From Melampsora larici-populina 98AG31 (Eukaryota > Basidiomycota > Pucciniomycetes > Pucciniales > Melampsoraceae): DNA of 64,000 nt. The position numbers and the translations under genes were made by a program. The DNA lies in NCBI RefSeq assembly GCF_000204055.1, contig NW_006768794.1:310001-374000 (forward strand). Reading direction: 5' to 3'. The notes below the pieces were generated by a model. The model saw only the letters and a program-made list of their open reading frames with translations. It made no database searches and had not been told where the DNA came from. Shown in pieces: positions 23,833 through 35,443 of this stretch. Numbering within the stretch: the stretch's first letter is position 1; each line of letters starts with the position of its first letter.

Positions 23833-25693
23833 TTTTTAACCCTTCATCTGTTACCCCTTCCTCATCGATTCCAACCAGTTCTAGTCATCCTCGTCATCAT
23901 AGAAGACCATCTTGGAACACTTTTCTAAGACACTCATTCTCCCCTAGTCGATCATCTAATCGATCATCTATACCTTGTTTCGATACGCCTGTTTCAACTC
24001 CTGATCAAACTCATCATCGAAAAAAGTCCAACTCACAAGTCTTACTTCTCATCGATTTACAATCTCCACTTCCTTCTCTCAATTCAACGATCACTACCAT
24101 TCAATCATCTAATTCTAATTCACCATCTACTTCTGATATCATTCAAAACAGCTCTACTACTTCATCACCTTCACTCTTAACTGATTCTCATCTCATTCAA
24201 GATCAAACAGAAGATCTTTCATCTCACTCTTCAAATTAACCTAACACACTCACTTCACTTCATTCGCATTCTACTACTACTGATCACTTATGATCTACTC
24301 TCTCTCCATCTAACCCACACCTTACCAATAACACTCTTTCTTCTTCGCCATCTTTGGAACATGTTCATGAAGAACATGAACATAATGAGGAAACAGGTCT
24401 GGGACTTGACCTATCCTCAACACAACAGGTACGTGCATTCATCTATTCTATCTATTGATCCACCCTTCCAACTTGTATTGATTCATTTTCTATAGATCAA
24501 AGCTCTACCGAATTCCGACACACCAACAGCTACAACGGCTCGTCCGACATCTGGAGTTCAAGTTCCCACGCGAAGAATATATGTACAACGGATGGTGGTT
24601 GCTAGGAACGTACCTGATCAATCAATACCCAAGCCACCACCTTGTCCTTCAGAACAAGCTGAGCGTCCTCAAACTTCAAACCAAGATCAAGTGATCTCTA
24701 ACACGGTATCCGATGATCAGAATCAGGAATCGACCAATCAGACACCGAGTGGCAATCGATCAAGTGTGTCGATCAAACAAGCTACCATGATTTCACGACT
24801 TTTATCTGTTGCTGCAGCTGCAACTGCTTCTTCTCTATTACCTAACTCGATTAATCCAGATGGAACGACTATCTCTAACGCCACCCCTCCTATAGATTGA
24901 AGAAGAGGAAACTAGAGAGAATAGATCAAGTGAACCAACCACGCAAGGACCCTCATCGCCTCCCCAAGAACCAAGATCTTGGTTAATATTCGTTTTAGCA
25001 GGACTTTATCCTCCATTGTAAGTGTGATCCTTTCAATCCAACCTTTTGTTTCAATTTGAACGGAGAAATTGATTTGGTTCCTTTTGACAAAAAAAACCCA
25101 TAGACATCTAATCTTTAATACACCAACTGAATATATTCCAGAAGGAAATCAACCATTAGGAGAAACAGATTCAGAAACTTGACAAAATTTACAACATAAT
25201 AATCAATTAGATTATGAAACGATGATGAGATTAGCATAATTGATTGGAGTACATAAACCTATGACCGTTACAGCGACTGAAATTGAAAATGCTGATTTAA
25301 CTTTGGTTCAATTTAAACATGAGATTATTCAATGAGTTTTGAGGGATGGTGATGTATTGGAATATATGATTGAGAAATGTTTAAGTAAGTGTTTTTATCA
25401 AATTAATCATGTTTTTAGTTTTTGGAGATGGGATTTGAGATTGATTTCGTTTTGATTTTGTTTAGTTTGTTTAGAAGATTATGTCGAGGATGAAACATTA
25501 AGATTATTGAAATGTAAACATTTGTTTCGTAAGTGAGTACCTTGATTTTTTTTGACCCTTTTTTTTGAAAAGTGATCAACTTCAATTCATTCCCACTAAT
25601 GATTTTTTGGTTTCTTTTTTTAGGAATTGTGTAGATCAATGGCTTATGACTGGTAGTGCTACTTGTCCAACTTGTAGAGATATAGCTGTTTAA
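23833..25693 (+). pseudogene. RING-finger protein pseudogene with five in-frame stops
   Basis: Splice-linked blocks read as one Ser/Thr/Pro-rich protein ending in a RING finger. Block 1 runs 23833-24430, then intron GTACGT...CTATAG. Block 2 is 24497-25018 with a frameshift near 24895 and a hydrophobic WLIFVLAGLYPPL. Block 3 is 25106-25385. Two short exons follow: LICLEDYVEDETLRLLKCKH and NCVDQWLMTGSATCPTCR. The final exons form C-x2-C...C-x-H-x2-R-x2-C...C-x2-C. The fifth zinc ligand is Arg where His or Cys is expected. In-frame stops lie at 24237, 24291, 25180, 25237 and 25333; each could come from CAA, CGA or TGG by one C-to-T or G-to-A change. The intact form would be an E3 ubiquitin ligase. 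No start codon was identified. Confidence 0.65.
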
Positions 25694-26383
25694 TTCAAAG
25701 AAAAGAAGAAAAAAACAATACAAGAAAGTTCAATTTTTTCATGTTTATTACTCTATTTTAAAAAACAAAAATCTCAACTCATTTTAACTTCTTTTTCTTT
25801 CATTTTTGTCTTCATCTTTTAAAAATTTCTTTTTTTCCTTAAAATTATATATGTTTGTTTGTGTTTTTTCCTTTTCATTGATCTTTCATTAACTAAATAT
25901 GTGTTTGTTTGTTTTGTTTGTTTTTTGAAAGAACTATATGTGTGTGTGAATGTGAATGTGAATGTGTTTGTGATTTGTGTGTGTGAATTGTGATTTTGTA
26001 ACTTGATAGATATATTATTTTTTATATAAACCAAATTATATAAGTGTTTCAGAAGGAGAAAAAAAGAAGAGGAGGAAGGGGATGGTTAAAATTGGGTGAA
26101 TCCGTTGACCCAGGGACTTTATTTTCTTTCTCTTTTTTTTGAAATTTTTTTAATTCATTTGTATGTTCACTGTGTATGTTTTCAGAAAAAGAAATCTATT
26201 GAAAGAAAGAAATTTGAGATCACTACTCTTTTGAGCCTTTTATCTGAAAATCAGCAAATGTTTTTATGAGTTTCCCGTCTTTCTTTTGGGTTCTTTTATA
26301 GGGTTTGTTCGGTTGACGAAATCTTTGTTTGAATAGGGAAATCATACATATGTAACTTCTTTCCTGAGTTTTCTTTTCACAAA
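25694..26383. other. Low-complexity AT/GT-rich DNA
   Basis: Poly-T/poly-A tracts and a short (TG)n/GTGAAT microsatellite at 25933-25985. No gene supported. Confidence 0.45.
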
Positions 26384-26970
26384 ATGTCTTCTGAATTTCA
26401 ACTGCTCACGGGATCTTCTTCAATTTCAATTGGTGATATATCAGTTTTATGTGGAATACGATCTGAAGTATCTGAACCAACTTTTATGATTTCAAATGAA
26501 GGTTATACAAGTAAACAAAATGCATCACTAAAAGGAACAATTTCTTATCTCCTTTTTTGATTTGGGTGTAGTACCTAATTATATCTAGCCCAGAGGATTT
26601 AGTTCTTCAAAATCAAGCAACATCAAATCAATGATTAAATGTCAAACCAAGTCAAGAATGTAATGTATTGTGAATTCCTTCAAACTTCTTCAAACCACTA
26701 GCACATTGAGAAACTGACTTCCTTTTTCCACTATTTTCAATAGTGTCAACAAAAAACCAATCCTGTTTGAATGAAAGATCAGAAATAATCAATTTAAGCC
26801 ATTGGTAATTGAATTAGAGAATTAGTTTGGGTGATCTTTTGAGACTTGATATATGTCTATCAAGTGATGGAAATATTTCACACCATTCAAGTATTCCAAT
26901 AAAGCAAACACTTTTACCTGAAGCTTATGCACTTGGTCTGGCATCTCCAGTCGTGATTTCCACTTGGAGC
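26384..26970 (+). pseudogene. Possible relic of an exosome RNase PH-type subunit (RRP43-like)
   Basis: ATG 26384 opens MSSEFQLLTGSSSISIGDIS and VLCGIRSEVSEPTFMIS. This resembles the first RNase PH strand pair of ring exosome subunits (pattern G-S-x-I-x-x-G-D-x-x-V-L-C-G-I-R-x-E). Downstream, other frames read SPEDLVLQNQATSNQ, LNVKPSQECNVL and LLRLDICLSSDGNI, plausible worn equivalents of later parts of the same fold. Several TGA/TAA/TAG codons interrupt them. Only the first block is convincing; the rest is inference. Confidence 0.35.
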
Positions 26971-28764
26971 TTTAAACCCAGTCCATCTGGTACAGCTTCT
27001 GGTAGGCAGGTCAATCCACCATGAATATGCTGGGACCGGGAGGGCCAATTTGCCTTGTATGATCATGAGGAACATGATCCAACATGTGTAAATTGATAGC
27101 TGGTCCTTCATCAGTAATCTTAGTAGGGAGTCCATTATGCGTATTTCATGCATAACACAAATTGTGAACTTCACAAAAGGTTCACGATGAAATGTGAACC
27201 ATTGGAAGTTCACAAAAAATTGTGAACTTTGCTAAAGGTTCACAATTTTTTGTGAACTTCAGATAAAGTTCACAAAGAAATGTGAACTTCCAATGGTTCA
27301 TATTTTATGTATAATACAAAGTGTACAGCTTCTTGTTAGCAGGTGTACACATTTCCAAAAGTTATCATTTTAAATTGAGATCAATTCACAAATCATATCA
27401 CTATTTTGGTTCTTAATTATCACTTAGCCCTGCTCCTTTGATGTACACTAAGCCTGGATGAGAGAAAGTGACCTACCAGCAGTTGCATTGCTAAATAGGT
27501 GAGTACTGCTAGTGTGTCTTCAATTGTGCAAAACATGATTTACAATAAGTTAAGATCCCTGTTCTTTTAAACTGCAATCCTTTTACATGCTTTTGTCAAC
27601 ATTTGTAACACCTATGTGATATTGAATGCATTCTTGTCCTGTGGATTTGTTATGTGCATATATAAAACCAAAACTTTACACTGGTTTCAATGTGTCTGGA
27701 TGAACTTTAGAGAGAAATGAGAGTTGATTGTGATTGAGTGAATGAAAATTTGGGTTCAGCAGAAAAACAGGAGAAACCAGAATCACACACTCATCCTCTT
27801 GAACACAGCACAGAAAAGGACCAGGAGGGGCAAACAAGAAAGAACAAAAAGATGTATCAACGTAATCTCAGGTCTTTGAACCCCTTAATTCATGATTTCA
27901 AATCTTCACCCCTTTCTTCACCTTGCATTTAACCACAAATTTCTGAATCCCACTATTATAACCAAGATGTATCAACGTAATCTCAGGTCTTTGAACCCCT
28001 TAATTCATGATTTCAAATCTTCACCCCTTTCTTCACCTTGCATTTAACCACAAATTTCTGAATCCCACTATTATAACCAAGCACTAGATAACTACAATAG
28101 AGAAAATGATTGTAAGTGACTTCGTTAGGATCATTGGCGTTGGTGAGTTTGTTTTGAGTTCTGAAGTTTTTATTGGTGTCGCACCAATCCAAGATGTAAG
28201 TGGTGAGATTCAAACATGTTTTTTTCAATTTCTTCCTCAGTCAATTTCTTGGTCTTGTAATCTTTCACTTTGCCATAGTCATGAAGCTCAAGAGAGCAAA
28301 GAACTTACTTCATTGATTGACACCATTAAATAAAGCTATCGTCAGTAAGCTCATCAGAGACCTTATATTTCCAGTTTGTTCAGAGCATCCTTACGCTTTT
28401 TCTAAAACAAGAGGAAAATCTCAAGTAGAAAGGATCAACATGCTTCCTTCAGTCTCCAATCACTTTGCTTTGACTATGTAGATGGCTATCTTTTCTGAGG
28501 TTTACTAGTAAAAACATGAAGAAATTCAGTATGTAAAAAAACACAGCACCATTCCCCTCCAATTCCACCCGTTCACATCAAAAACAACTTCACAACTCAT
28601 TCATTAATCTTATCCGACTCAAAATTCACAAGTAGACTACGCAATCACCCCTTCACAATTCTACGATTTTAACTTGCTGCTTCACAACTTTTCAGTAGGG
28701 GACTCAATCTCGCTTTTTCAAGTTCACAAATCTCAATCGATCTCTCAGACCTGGCCCTTCTACA
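26971..28764. other. Repeat-bearing intergenic DNA before the FAR1-OTU-JmjC gene
   Basis: Bases 27160-27310 hold about five TTCACA/TGTGAA palindrome units. Bases 27849-28080 hold an exact tandem duplication (separate entry). Bases 28540-28764 are C/A-rich with many TTCACAA motifs and are probably the promoter and 5' UTR of the gene at 28765. No gene supported. Confidence 0.4.
27849..28080. repeat. Exact 115-bp tandem duplication
   Basis: The block starting AAGATGTATCAACGTAATCT and ending CCCACTATTATAACC occurs twice, head to tail (27849-27963 and 27964-28078). No difference between copies was seen, so the duplication is recent or maintained. Confidence 0.8.
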
Positions 28765-31700
28765 ATGAAAAACATACCCGATTCTAACAAAGCTAGTTCA
28801 AACTTATATATTCCCACGGACGAGGAAGGCAATCCTTTATTACGGTCACCACCAATGGGCACCGTCTTCAAAGACCTTCAAGATTTATACAATTATATCG
28901 ATCCACTCACAGTAGATCATGGGTACAAGCTCTCAGTTCTTGATTCCCGGTATCTTCCCATTGATTCGTGGATCGAGTTCAAATGCTACAAAGGCTCAAC
29001 TCGGCATGCGCGTTCACCAGGAGACTGCCCATTCTACGCTCGAGCTGATCGAAAACTTCCATCAGACTCTTGGACTTTCACGATCAAGAAACCCCAACAT
29101 AATCACCCTCGCTCAAACACAGAACTGCACTATCATCAGCCAAAAAAAACGAACAAGTCGAAATCGCAAGAATCAGCGCCTGCACCCGATTCGGTTATTA
29201 AACGACCTTCTAAACCTCCTTCTCTCTCTAAAAAATATGCTGATCACATCAGGCGCATGAAGAACCTCGACCACGCCACACAGACCTCCCTCCTTGAACG
29301 CTTTGAACGTGAAATTACGCTTGCCGAATTAGCCAAAGGTGCGACGGCTCACTCAGAGCAAGAAGAAGAGGCAGAAGTTGAAGTAACAAAGGATGGAGCC
29401 AAAGTTGAAGAGAAAATGAAATCATCAACAAAATCAAAGTATGGAATGGAAACTAAAGAGAGCGATTCAAATACCCCGAAGCATGAGATCAAACTCAAAG
29501 AACAAGAAAAATCAACTTCCAAGCATGCGAATCCACCCAATCATCAGCCTCGACCTGACAAGAGAGCTGAGAAAAATCCATGTGAGACTCCTGAGCAAAC
29601 AACCTCTGTCAAAGCTCAAGAAAATCTTCGTAACTTAAAGATCAATCAAGACCATCAGTCTTCCAAACCAACTGAGTCTTCCGATTCCACTCAAGTCAAA
29701 TCAACTGAGTCAAAGCCTTGCGAGTCCGAAGTCACACTCTCTCCGATGTTAGCACCATCATCAAAAATCAGTAATACGATAACTAATCCAACTTTGCCAT
29801 TCCCAAAGGTAAGTATTTTAAATACATTCCATTGATAACAATCTCATATGAAAATTGACAATCAATTGATCTCCTCCTACTTCCTGATCCTACACAGCTC
29901 ACAAGTCCAGCACCGATAAGAACTGAAATGCCAACCCCCTCTCCGCCAATAGGACTCGATCTTCACATCAAGGATGGATCAGACCGACCTCCTTTCTCAA
30001 CTCCTCCGCCATTCGAATTTGAAGAAGATAAATTCGAGACTCCGAATGAAAGCTTTCCATCCATTCCACAGATGCACAAAACCACCCAAACCGAGTTGCG
30101 AATTGAACAACCTCAAGATGAAAAATCCACACGGATTCTCCAGATTGCTCAGGTTCAGCCACCAAAACAAAAGAACATTGAAGCTCAATTAGAAACCATT
30201 CAAGAATCACAAAAGGATCCAAACTCACCTGCCTCTGTTGTCAAATCCCCATCAAAAAAGCGCAAGACAAGACAAGCCCCTTTGGTCACTCTTACTCAAT
30301 CATCTGCTCGGATTACAAGTGGTAAGGCCAGCCAACTCAGCCTACAATCCGATTCCCAAGGCATCAAACCCAAACAATGTCCTTCTGCCGTGAGTCAAAC
30401 CCTCCTCCTCAGCTCATTTCAATGCTGAAGTCATGCACTTTTATTTTTGTGCAATCTACTTTTACGTTTATTCCAGCCTTTACCTTACATCGATGATATT
30501 CCCGCTTACCTGCACCCTTTCTTAAGAAATGTCACCGAAGTACCAGGCGAAGGTCTTTGCGCTTTTGCGTCCATCGCTGTCTGCCTTGGTCGTTCACCAG
30601 AAGAAGCAACCATTATTCGTAGTGAGATGGAATTGGAAGTTCGTCTGCGATACGATTGGTACGAGAAGTACATTCCAGATTTGTGTATCAACTATGATAT
30701 ACAAAAATTACTCGCAATACTTCAAAACCCAGACAGCTCAGCAGGCCGAGACCTTTGGTACCCGATGCCAGGTGGCATGCCGCTCATTGCCAACACATAC
30801 AACCAGCCTGTCATCTTCTATACTCAATACAACGCTGCAACCATGCACACATTCCCATTCTTTTCACCTCCCCCTTCTGATATACGACCGATTGTCATTG
30901 CTCATGTGAATGACAAAACACATTACGTCCCCCTCGATCTCACTTTCACGTCTACACTTCCTATACCGATCCTCAACCATGAATGGCCTCATTTACACGA
31001 TCCCAGCGCAGACGGATGGAAGGACATGTATTCTTCAAACACACAAATTTTCTTACGAATATCCAAGGCCCTCAGAGAAGCCAGATCGAAGAAACAGGAG
31101 GAACTGCTTTCTGAAAATCCACTCACCATATCCATCAGCGGCGCAAGCGAGGATGAAGAGTCTTTCAACAAACAAGACCGTTTGTCTCCATCAATATCAG
31201 TGACTCAAAATTCAGAAATTCAGCAACCCATCAAAAAAAAACAAAAACTGATTCTTAGATTACCAAACCCCGACAATACATCCATTGACAACACCAATAT
31301 CTCAGTTCCAGTCCATTCATCTCCATCCACATCACTTACTCAACCTTTAGACATGGAACAACAAACCGTCAAAAAAAAACGAAAATTGATTCTTAATTTA
31401 CCAAACGCCAACAATTCATCCATTCACAACGCCAACCTATTAGTTCCAAAATTAGAGAATGAATTAATGAAAAAGTCTAAAAAAAATCCACAAATCGTAT
31501 TACTTAGTTTTGATGAATTGTCAGATTCTGATGGAACTCTATTGCCACAATTTGAATATCAAATACAGAGTAGGAATTGTGCATCATTACCGTCAGGATT
31601 GAATAAATATAGATGTTCATCTTGTGTCAGTAGAAAAGGGGGATTTATTTGCGCATTTATTTATATTCGATCATGGATCTATGAGAAACATACAGCTAAT

Positions 31701-34046
31701 TTAGTAGGAGGACCAATCTTCGAGTCTATTAATCAAACAGCCCTTCAAACTTCTTATCGTAAAGCTGAATTTATGATATTCAATGAATTAAGTTCACATA
31801 TGAATGAATTAATTAATCTAAGGAGAACCGTCGGAAAAGCATTGAAACCTGTCTTGCAAAGAGAGTTGATCGAATTTCAAAAAAGTCAAAGTGTCATTTT
31901 TATTGGTAGAAGGATTGATGTATCAACTCAATGTGATTATTGTGCGACGACGTTGATTGGAGTAGCTTGGATGTGTGAAAGGTGTGGGAAGGAAGCATGT
32001 GTGATGTGCTTCGACATATTTCAAACACTGTCTAATGAACATGGCAAAGAAAAGGACAATCAAAACAGTGCAGCTGGACACAATTTTCATTCTTCTTGGA
32101 TCAAACGGACTGGTCGTTGTGTGAAAGCGTTTGGATCTCAACATGACACTTCTTCATACTTCAAAGTATCGCATCTAGCTCGGGAAGAAATCTTGAAATA
32201 CTTAGAAGAGATCGATGAGGTCTTTCGACAAGACTCAATCAATACCACACCTCCACCTTCACCTTTCCCTATTGATGACTTCCTTCATCATCCACCGGAT
32301 TCAGAAAGTGATCCTTATTATAAAGTAGACGTTAACACACTTGAATCTAATCACATGATGTTTGATCAGATTTGGTCATCCGGGGTTCCTCTAGTGGTGA
32401 CTGGGGTTCAAGATCGAATGCAATTACCTTGGGATCCTGAATATCTGAGCACAACTTATGGAGAGGAACAGTGTAGCATGTTGGACTCCAACTCACCGCA
32501 TGGTGACACCATCAAGACGAATGTTGGAGACTTTTTTGAGAGATTCAAAGGATCAAATTTCCGTGATGCAAAAGCTTGGAAACTAAGGGTTTGTCTGTAT
32601 TCTTTTGCTCACTTAGAGATACATTTTTCTGAATTTGCATGTGTCTAATTGTTGCTATAGGATTGGCCACCCGAGATAGACATGAATCTGAAGTTCCGTG
32701 AATTATTTGAAGATTTCCAAAAAGCAGTACCCATGGGAGAGAGCACTAGGCGAGATGGATTGAAGAATCTCACAGCGCATTTTCCTATGAATGCAAACAT
32801 ACCAGATATGTAAGTAATCCCTTTTTGGATAATCTGTGTTTCAATACGACAATCAATCATCCTGTTTCTTTCTTACTGATGCTTTTGTTTGTTCTGGCAT
32901 AGTGGACCAAAGGTGAGTTCCGTTTTGAATCTCTGTTTTCTTTTGCATGTTGGCTTTGTGTTGACTGCTTTGAGTGATGGAGTATATAGATGTACATTGC
33001 TATGCAAACTTCAGATCAAAGTGGATCATCTGGATCAACTGGGTTTGTAGTTTGATCTAAATCAAGATTAATCCCTTTCTCTTTGCTATCCATACTAACC
33101 TTTTATCTGGGATTGTTTGCTTTGAAGTCTCCATATGGACATGTCAGGTTGAGCCAACTTTTATTGATCAGATTCCGGGTCCCTAATATATAAGATCAAT
33201 TCATGATATTTTTTGTTGTAGATGCAGTCAATATCCAAACGTATGCCAGATGTAATCAGGAAGGAATCAAAGGTTGTGTGAGTAAACATTCCTGATATTC
33301 TTTAGATTGAGATCTCAATTTGCGACTCACAACAATATAGCAAAACACTGAAGTGATTTTTTATTGGATCCCCAGTCTTTATGGCATCTATATCATGCTA
33401 ATGATGCGGAGAAAGTGCGTAAATTTCTCTATGAACATCATGCTCAACAATTAGGGATCTCCGTTGAAGAGGTTAAGAGTGGATATGATGATCCAATTCA
33501 TGTGTATGTTTGTTCATCATATCTTTTATGATGGTGATTGATTCTGATTTGATCTGCTTCTTGGATAAATTAACTATAGGACAAGAACTTACATTGACGT
33601 TGAGAAGAGAGAAAAACTGCGCAAAGAATATGGGGTGAAAGGCTATGAGATTAGACAGGTCTGTGATTGTTTCTTTTTCTTGGTGTTGGAAATTAATAGA
33701 TTCTTTTTTTTTTGACCAATGACTTCTTTGCATTGTATAAATGATATAGAAACCTGGAGAAGCAGTTTTCATACCTGCGTACACAGCACATCAAGTTTGT
33801 AATCTAGCAAATTGTATCAAGGTAGCTGGTAAGCTGTGCTCAATCTTTGAGATAAAAGAGCTTGAATTATTTGGTTATTATTCACATTACTCAAATCTTT
33901 TGCTTGGGGAATGTTCAGCCGACTTTGTTTCACCCATATCAATTGAGAAATGTATGAAGCTTAAAGAAGAGTTTAGGGAACAATTGCGTGAACAACCCAA
34001 ACCTTGGAAAGGCGATGTTTTGCAAATGGAACAAATGCTTCTTTAG
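28765..34046 (+). CDS. FAR1-type zinc domain / OTU protease / KDM3-type JmjC demethylase fusion
   Basis: Twelve exons (28765-29808, 29898-30389, 30477-32588, 32661-32809, 32903-32912, 32990-33042, 33128-33147, 33222-33277, 33376-33503, 33580-33658, 33750-33828, 33919-34046) join in phase to 1449 residues. Residues 35-115 form a FAR1/WRKY-GCM1-like zinc domain (Cys74, Cys88, HNH 112-114), usual in MULE transposases. Residues 530-670 form an OTU-type cysteine protease domain (GEGLC with Cys540; THY with His661; E replaces the usual D). A linker follows with two KKKxKLILxLPN repeats. A KDM3-type zinc finger begins at Cys998 (CDYC...CERC...CVMC). The JmjC domain has WKLRDWPP, His1289-x-Asp1291 for iron and His1395 (AHQVCNL). 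OTU and JmjC lie on one uninterrupted exon. The inferred role is a nuclear enzyme combining deubiquitination and H3K9-type demethylation; both activities are predicted only. Confidence 0.85.
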
Positions 34047-34499
34047 TCAGTCTTGGTGTTTCTTTTCCAGTCATTTTTTTTAAAGATTTAGGATGGGCAT
34101 TTGTGTTTACTTTGTATCTTTGCTGCTCATTTTTGTAAATTTTCAGTGCTTTTGAATCTTTAGGGATAAATATAGAAGGGTTTGAGTTTTGAAAGTGCAA
34201 AAGGCTGGCCAATAACAAGGCTTCAATTTCTATTTTTGAAAATGGTTTTTCTCAAGATAGGAGAGACAGGGGAAATGTGAAAGGCTGTGCCGCCATTTGT
34301 TTTTTTATCACAACCTCTTCAGTAAAATTTGTTATGCACTGTGATGATGCAAATTCTGAGAGCTTTGATTTGGCTGCTGAGGAGCTACACCTAACCTGAT
34401 ATTACCCTACAACAACTTTTTTTCTACATAAAATATGCGTATACGCATATTTTATGTATAAGTAGTTTATGGATTGCTACACCTTTTTGAAAATGTGAA
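34047..34499. other. 3' flank with a perfect AT palindrome
   Basis: Probable 3' UTR of the JmjC gene. At about 34427-34462, TACATAAAATATGCGTA is followed directly by its reverse complement, giving a 34-36-bp palindrome. Single copies of the same motif recur at 34680, 35350, 35690 and 36242. Confidence 0.5.
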
Positions 34500-34970
34500 T
34501 AAAGTTTTGATGAAGTTTCATCTGAAGTTCACATTTTATCGTGAACTTGTCAGAAGTTTGCATTTGCTTTGGGAAAATCAACCCCCCAGACTTCTATTTC
34601 TTTCTGCTATTTCTTGGCTGGTTTACCGTAGTTGAATTCTGGCTTTTTATGTACTTATATCCTACACCACTTTGAGTTATACATAACATATGCGTAATTC
34701 ATCAAAATCCATACACCTCTTGGAAAATGTGCGCAAAATTGTGATCAATTTCACATTATATTGTGAACCTTTCCTGAAGTTCACATATTTATGTAAACTG
34801 CATTTATACTTCACATTGTATTGTGAAATTGTGGTGAAGTTCACATTTAATTGTGAACTTCATCTAAAGTTCACATTCAATTGTGAACTTCATCTAAAGT
34901 TCAGATATTTTTGTGAACTTCATCTGAGACTGAAGTTCACATTATATTGTGAGCTTCATCTCATTTAATT
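34500..34970. repeat. Palindromic TTCACA...TGTGAA array
   Basis: Roughly ten units of CATCTAAAGTTCACATT..TTGTGAACTT with ~30-bp spacing, interrupted by unique DNA at 34570-34740. Long frames such as 34690-34968 are artefacts. Confidence 0.75.
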
Positions 34971-35010
34971 TTGTCTTTACATACTTGTATGCTACAAAAA
35001 TTTGTAATAA

Positions 35011-35287
35011 GGGGGCTCAAGTCAAAATTTTTGCGGCCTTTTTGTAAAAAATTGGGGAAAGTTTTTTACGGTACCTTGCTGTAAAAACTTTTCCCAATTT
35101 GTAAAAAAGGACCGTAAGAATTTTGTTTTAGATCTCCTTCTGAGCAGTAAATTTACGCAAATTTGCGTAAAAAAAATTGGGATGTCGTATAACTTTTCCC
35201 AATTGCGTAAGATTTTGCGTTAATTTCACGCAATTGGGTAAAGTTTTTTACGATAAAAGTAGTGAAAAATTTTGACCTGAGCCCCCC
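35011..35287 (-). mobile_element. MITE copy 3 (GGGGGCTCAGGTC family, inverted)
   Basis: This 277-bp copy is in the opposite orientation: it starts GGGGGCTCAAGTCAAAATT and ends TTTTGACCTGAGCCCCCC. Internal blocks are the reverse complement of copies 1 and 2. TAA precedes it at 35008-35010, but the right flank is AATTA, so the 3-bp duplication is not exact here. Confidence 0.75.
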
Positions 35288-35443
35288 AATTATATAAAAT
35301 ACGCATACAATTTGTATTATACATACAATACGCATACAATTTGTATTATACATAAAATATGCGTACAATTTGTATTACACATGAAAAAAATATGTGTACA
35401 ATTTGTATCATACATGAAATATACGTACAATTTGTATTAGAAA
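35288..35443. repeat. Five-fold ~33-bp tandem repeat
   Basis: The unit ATACATAAAATATGCGTACA followed by ATTTGTATT is repeated five times with a few substitutions, directly to the right of MITE copy 3. Confidence 0.7.
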
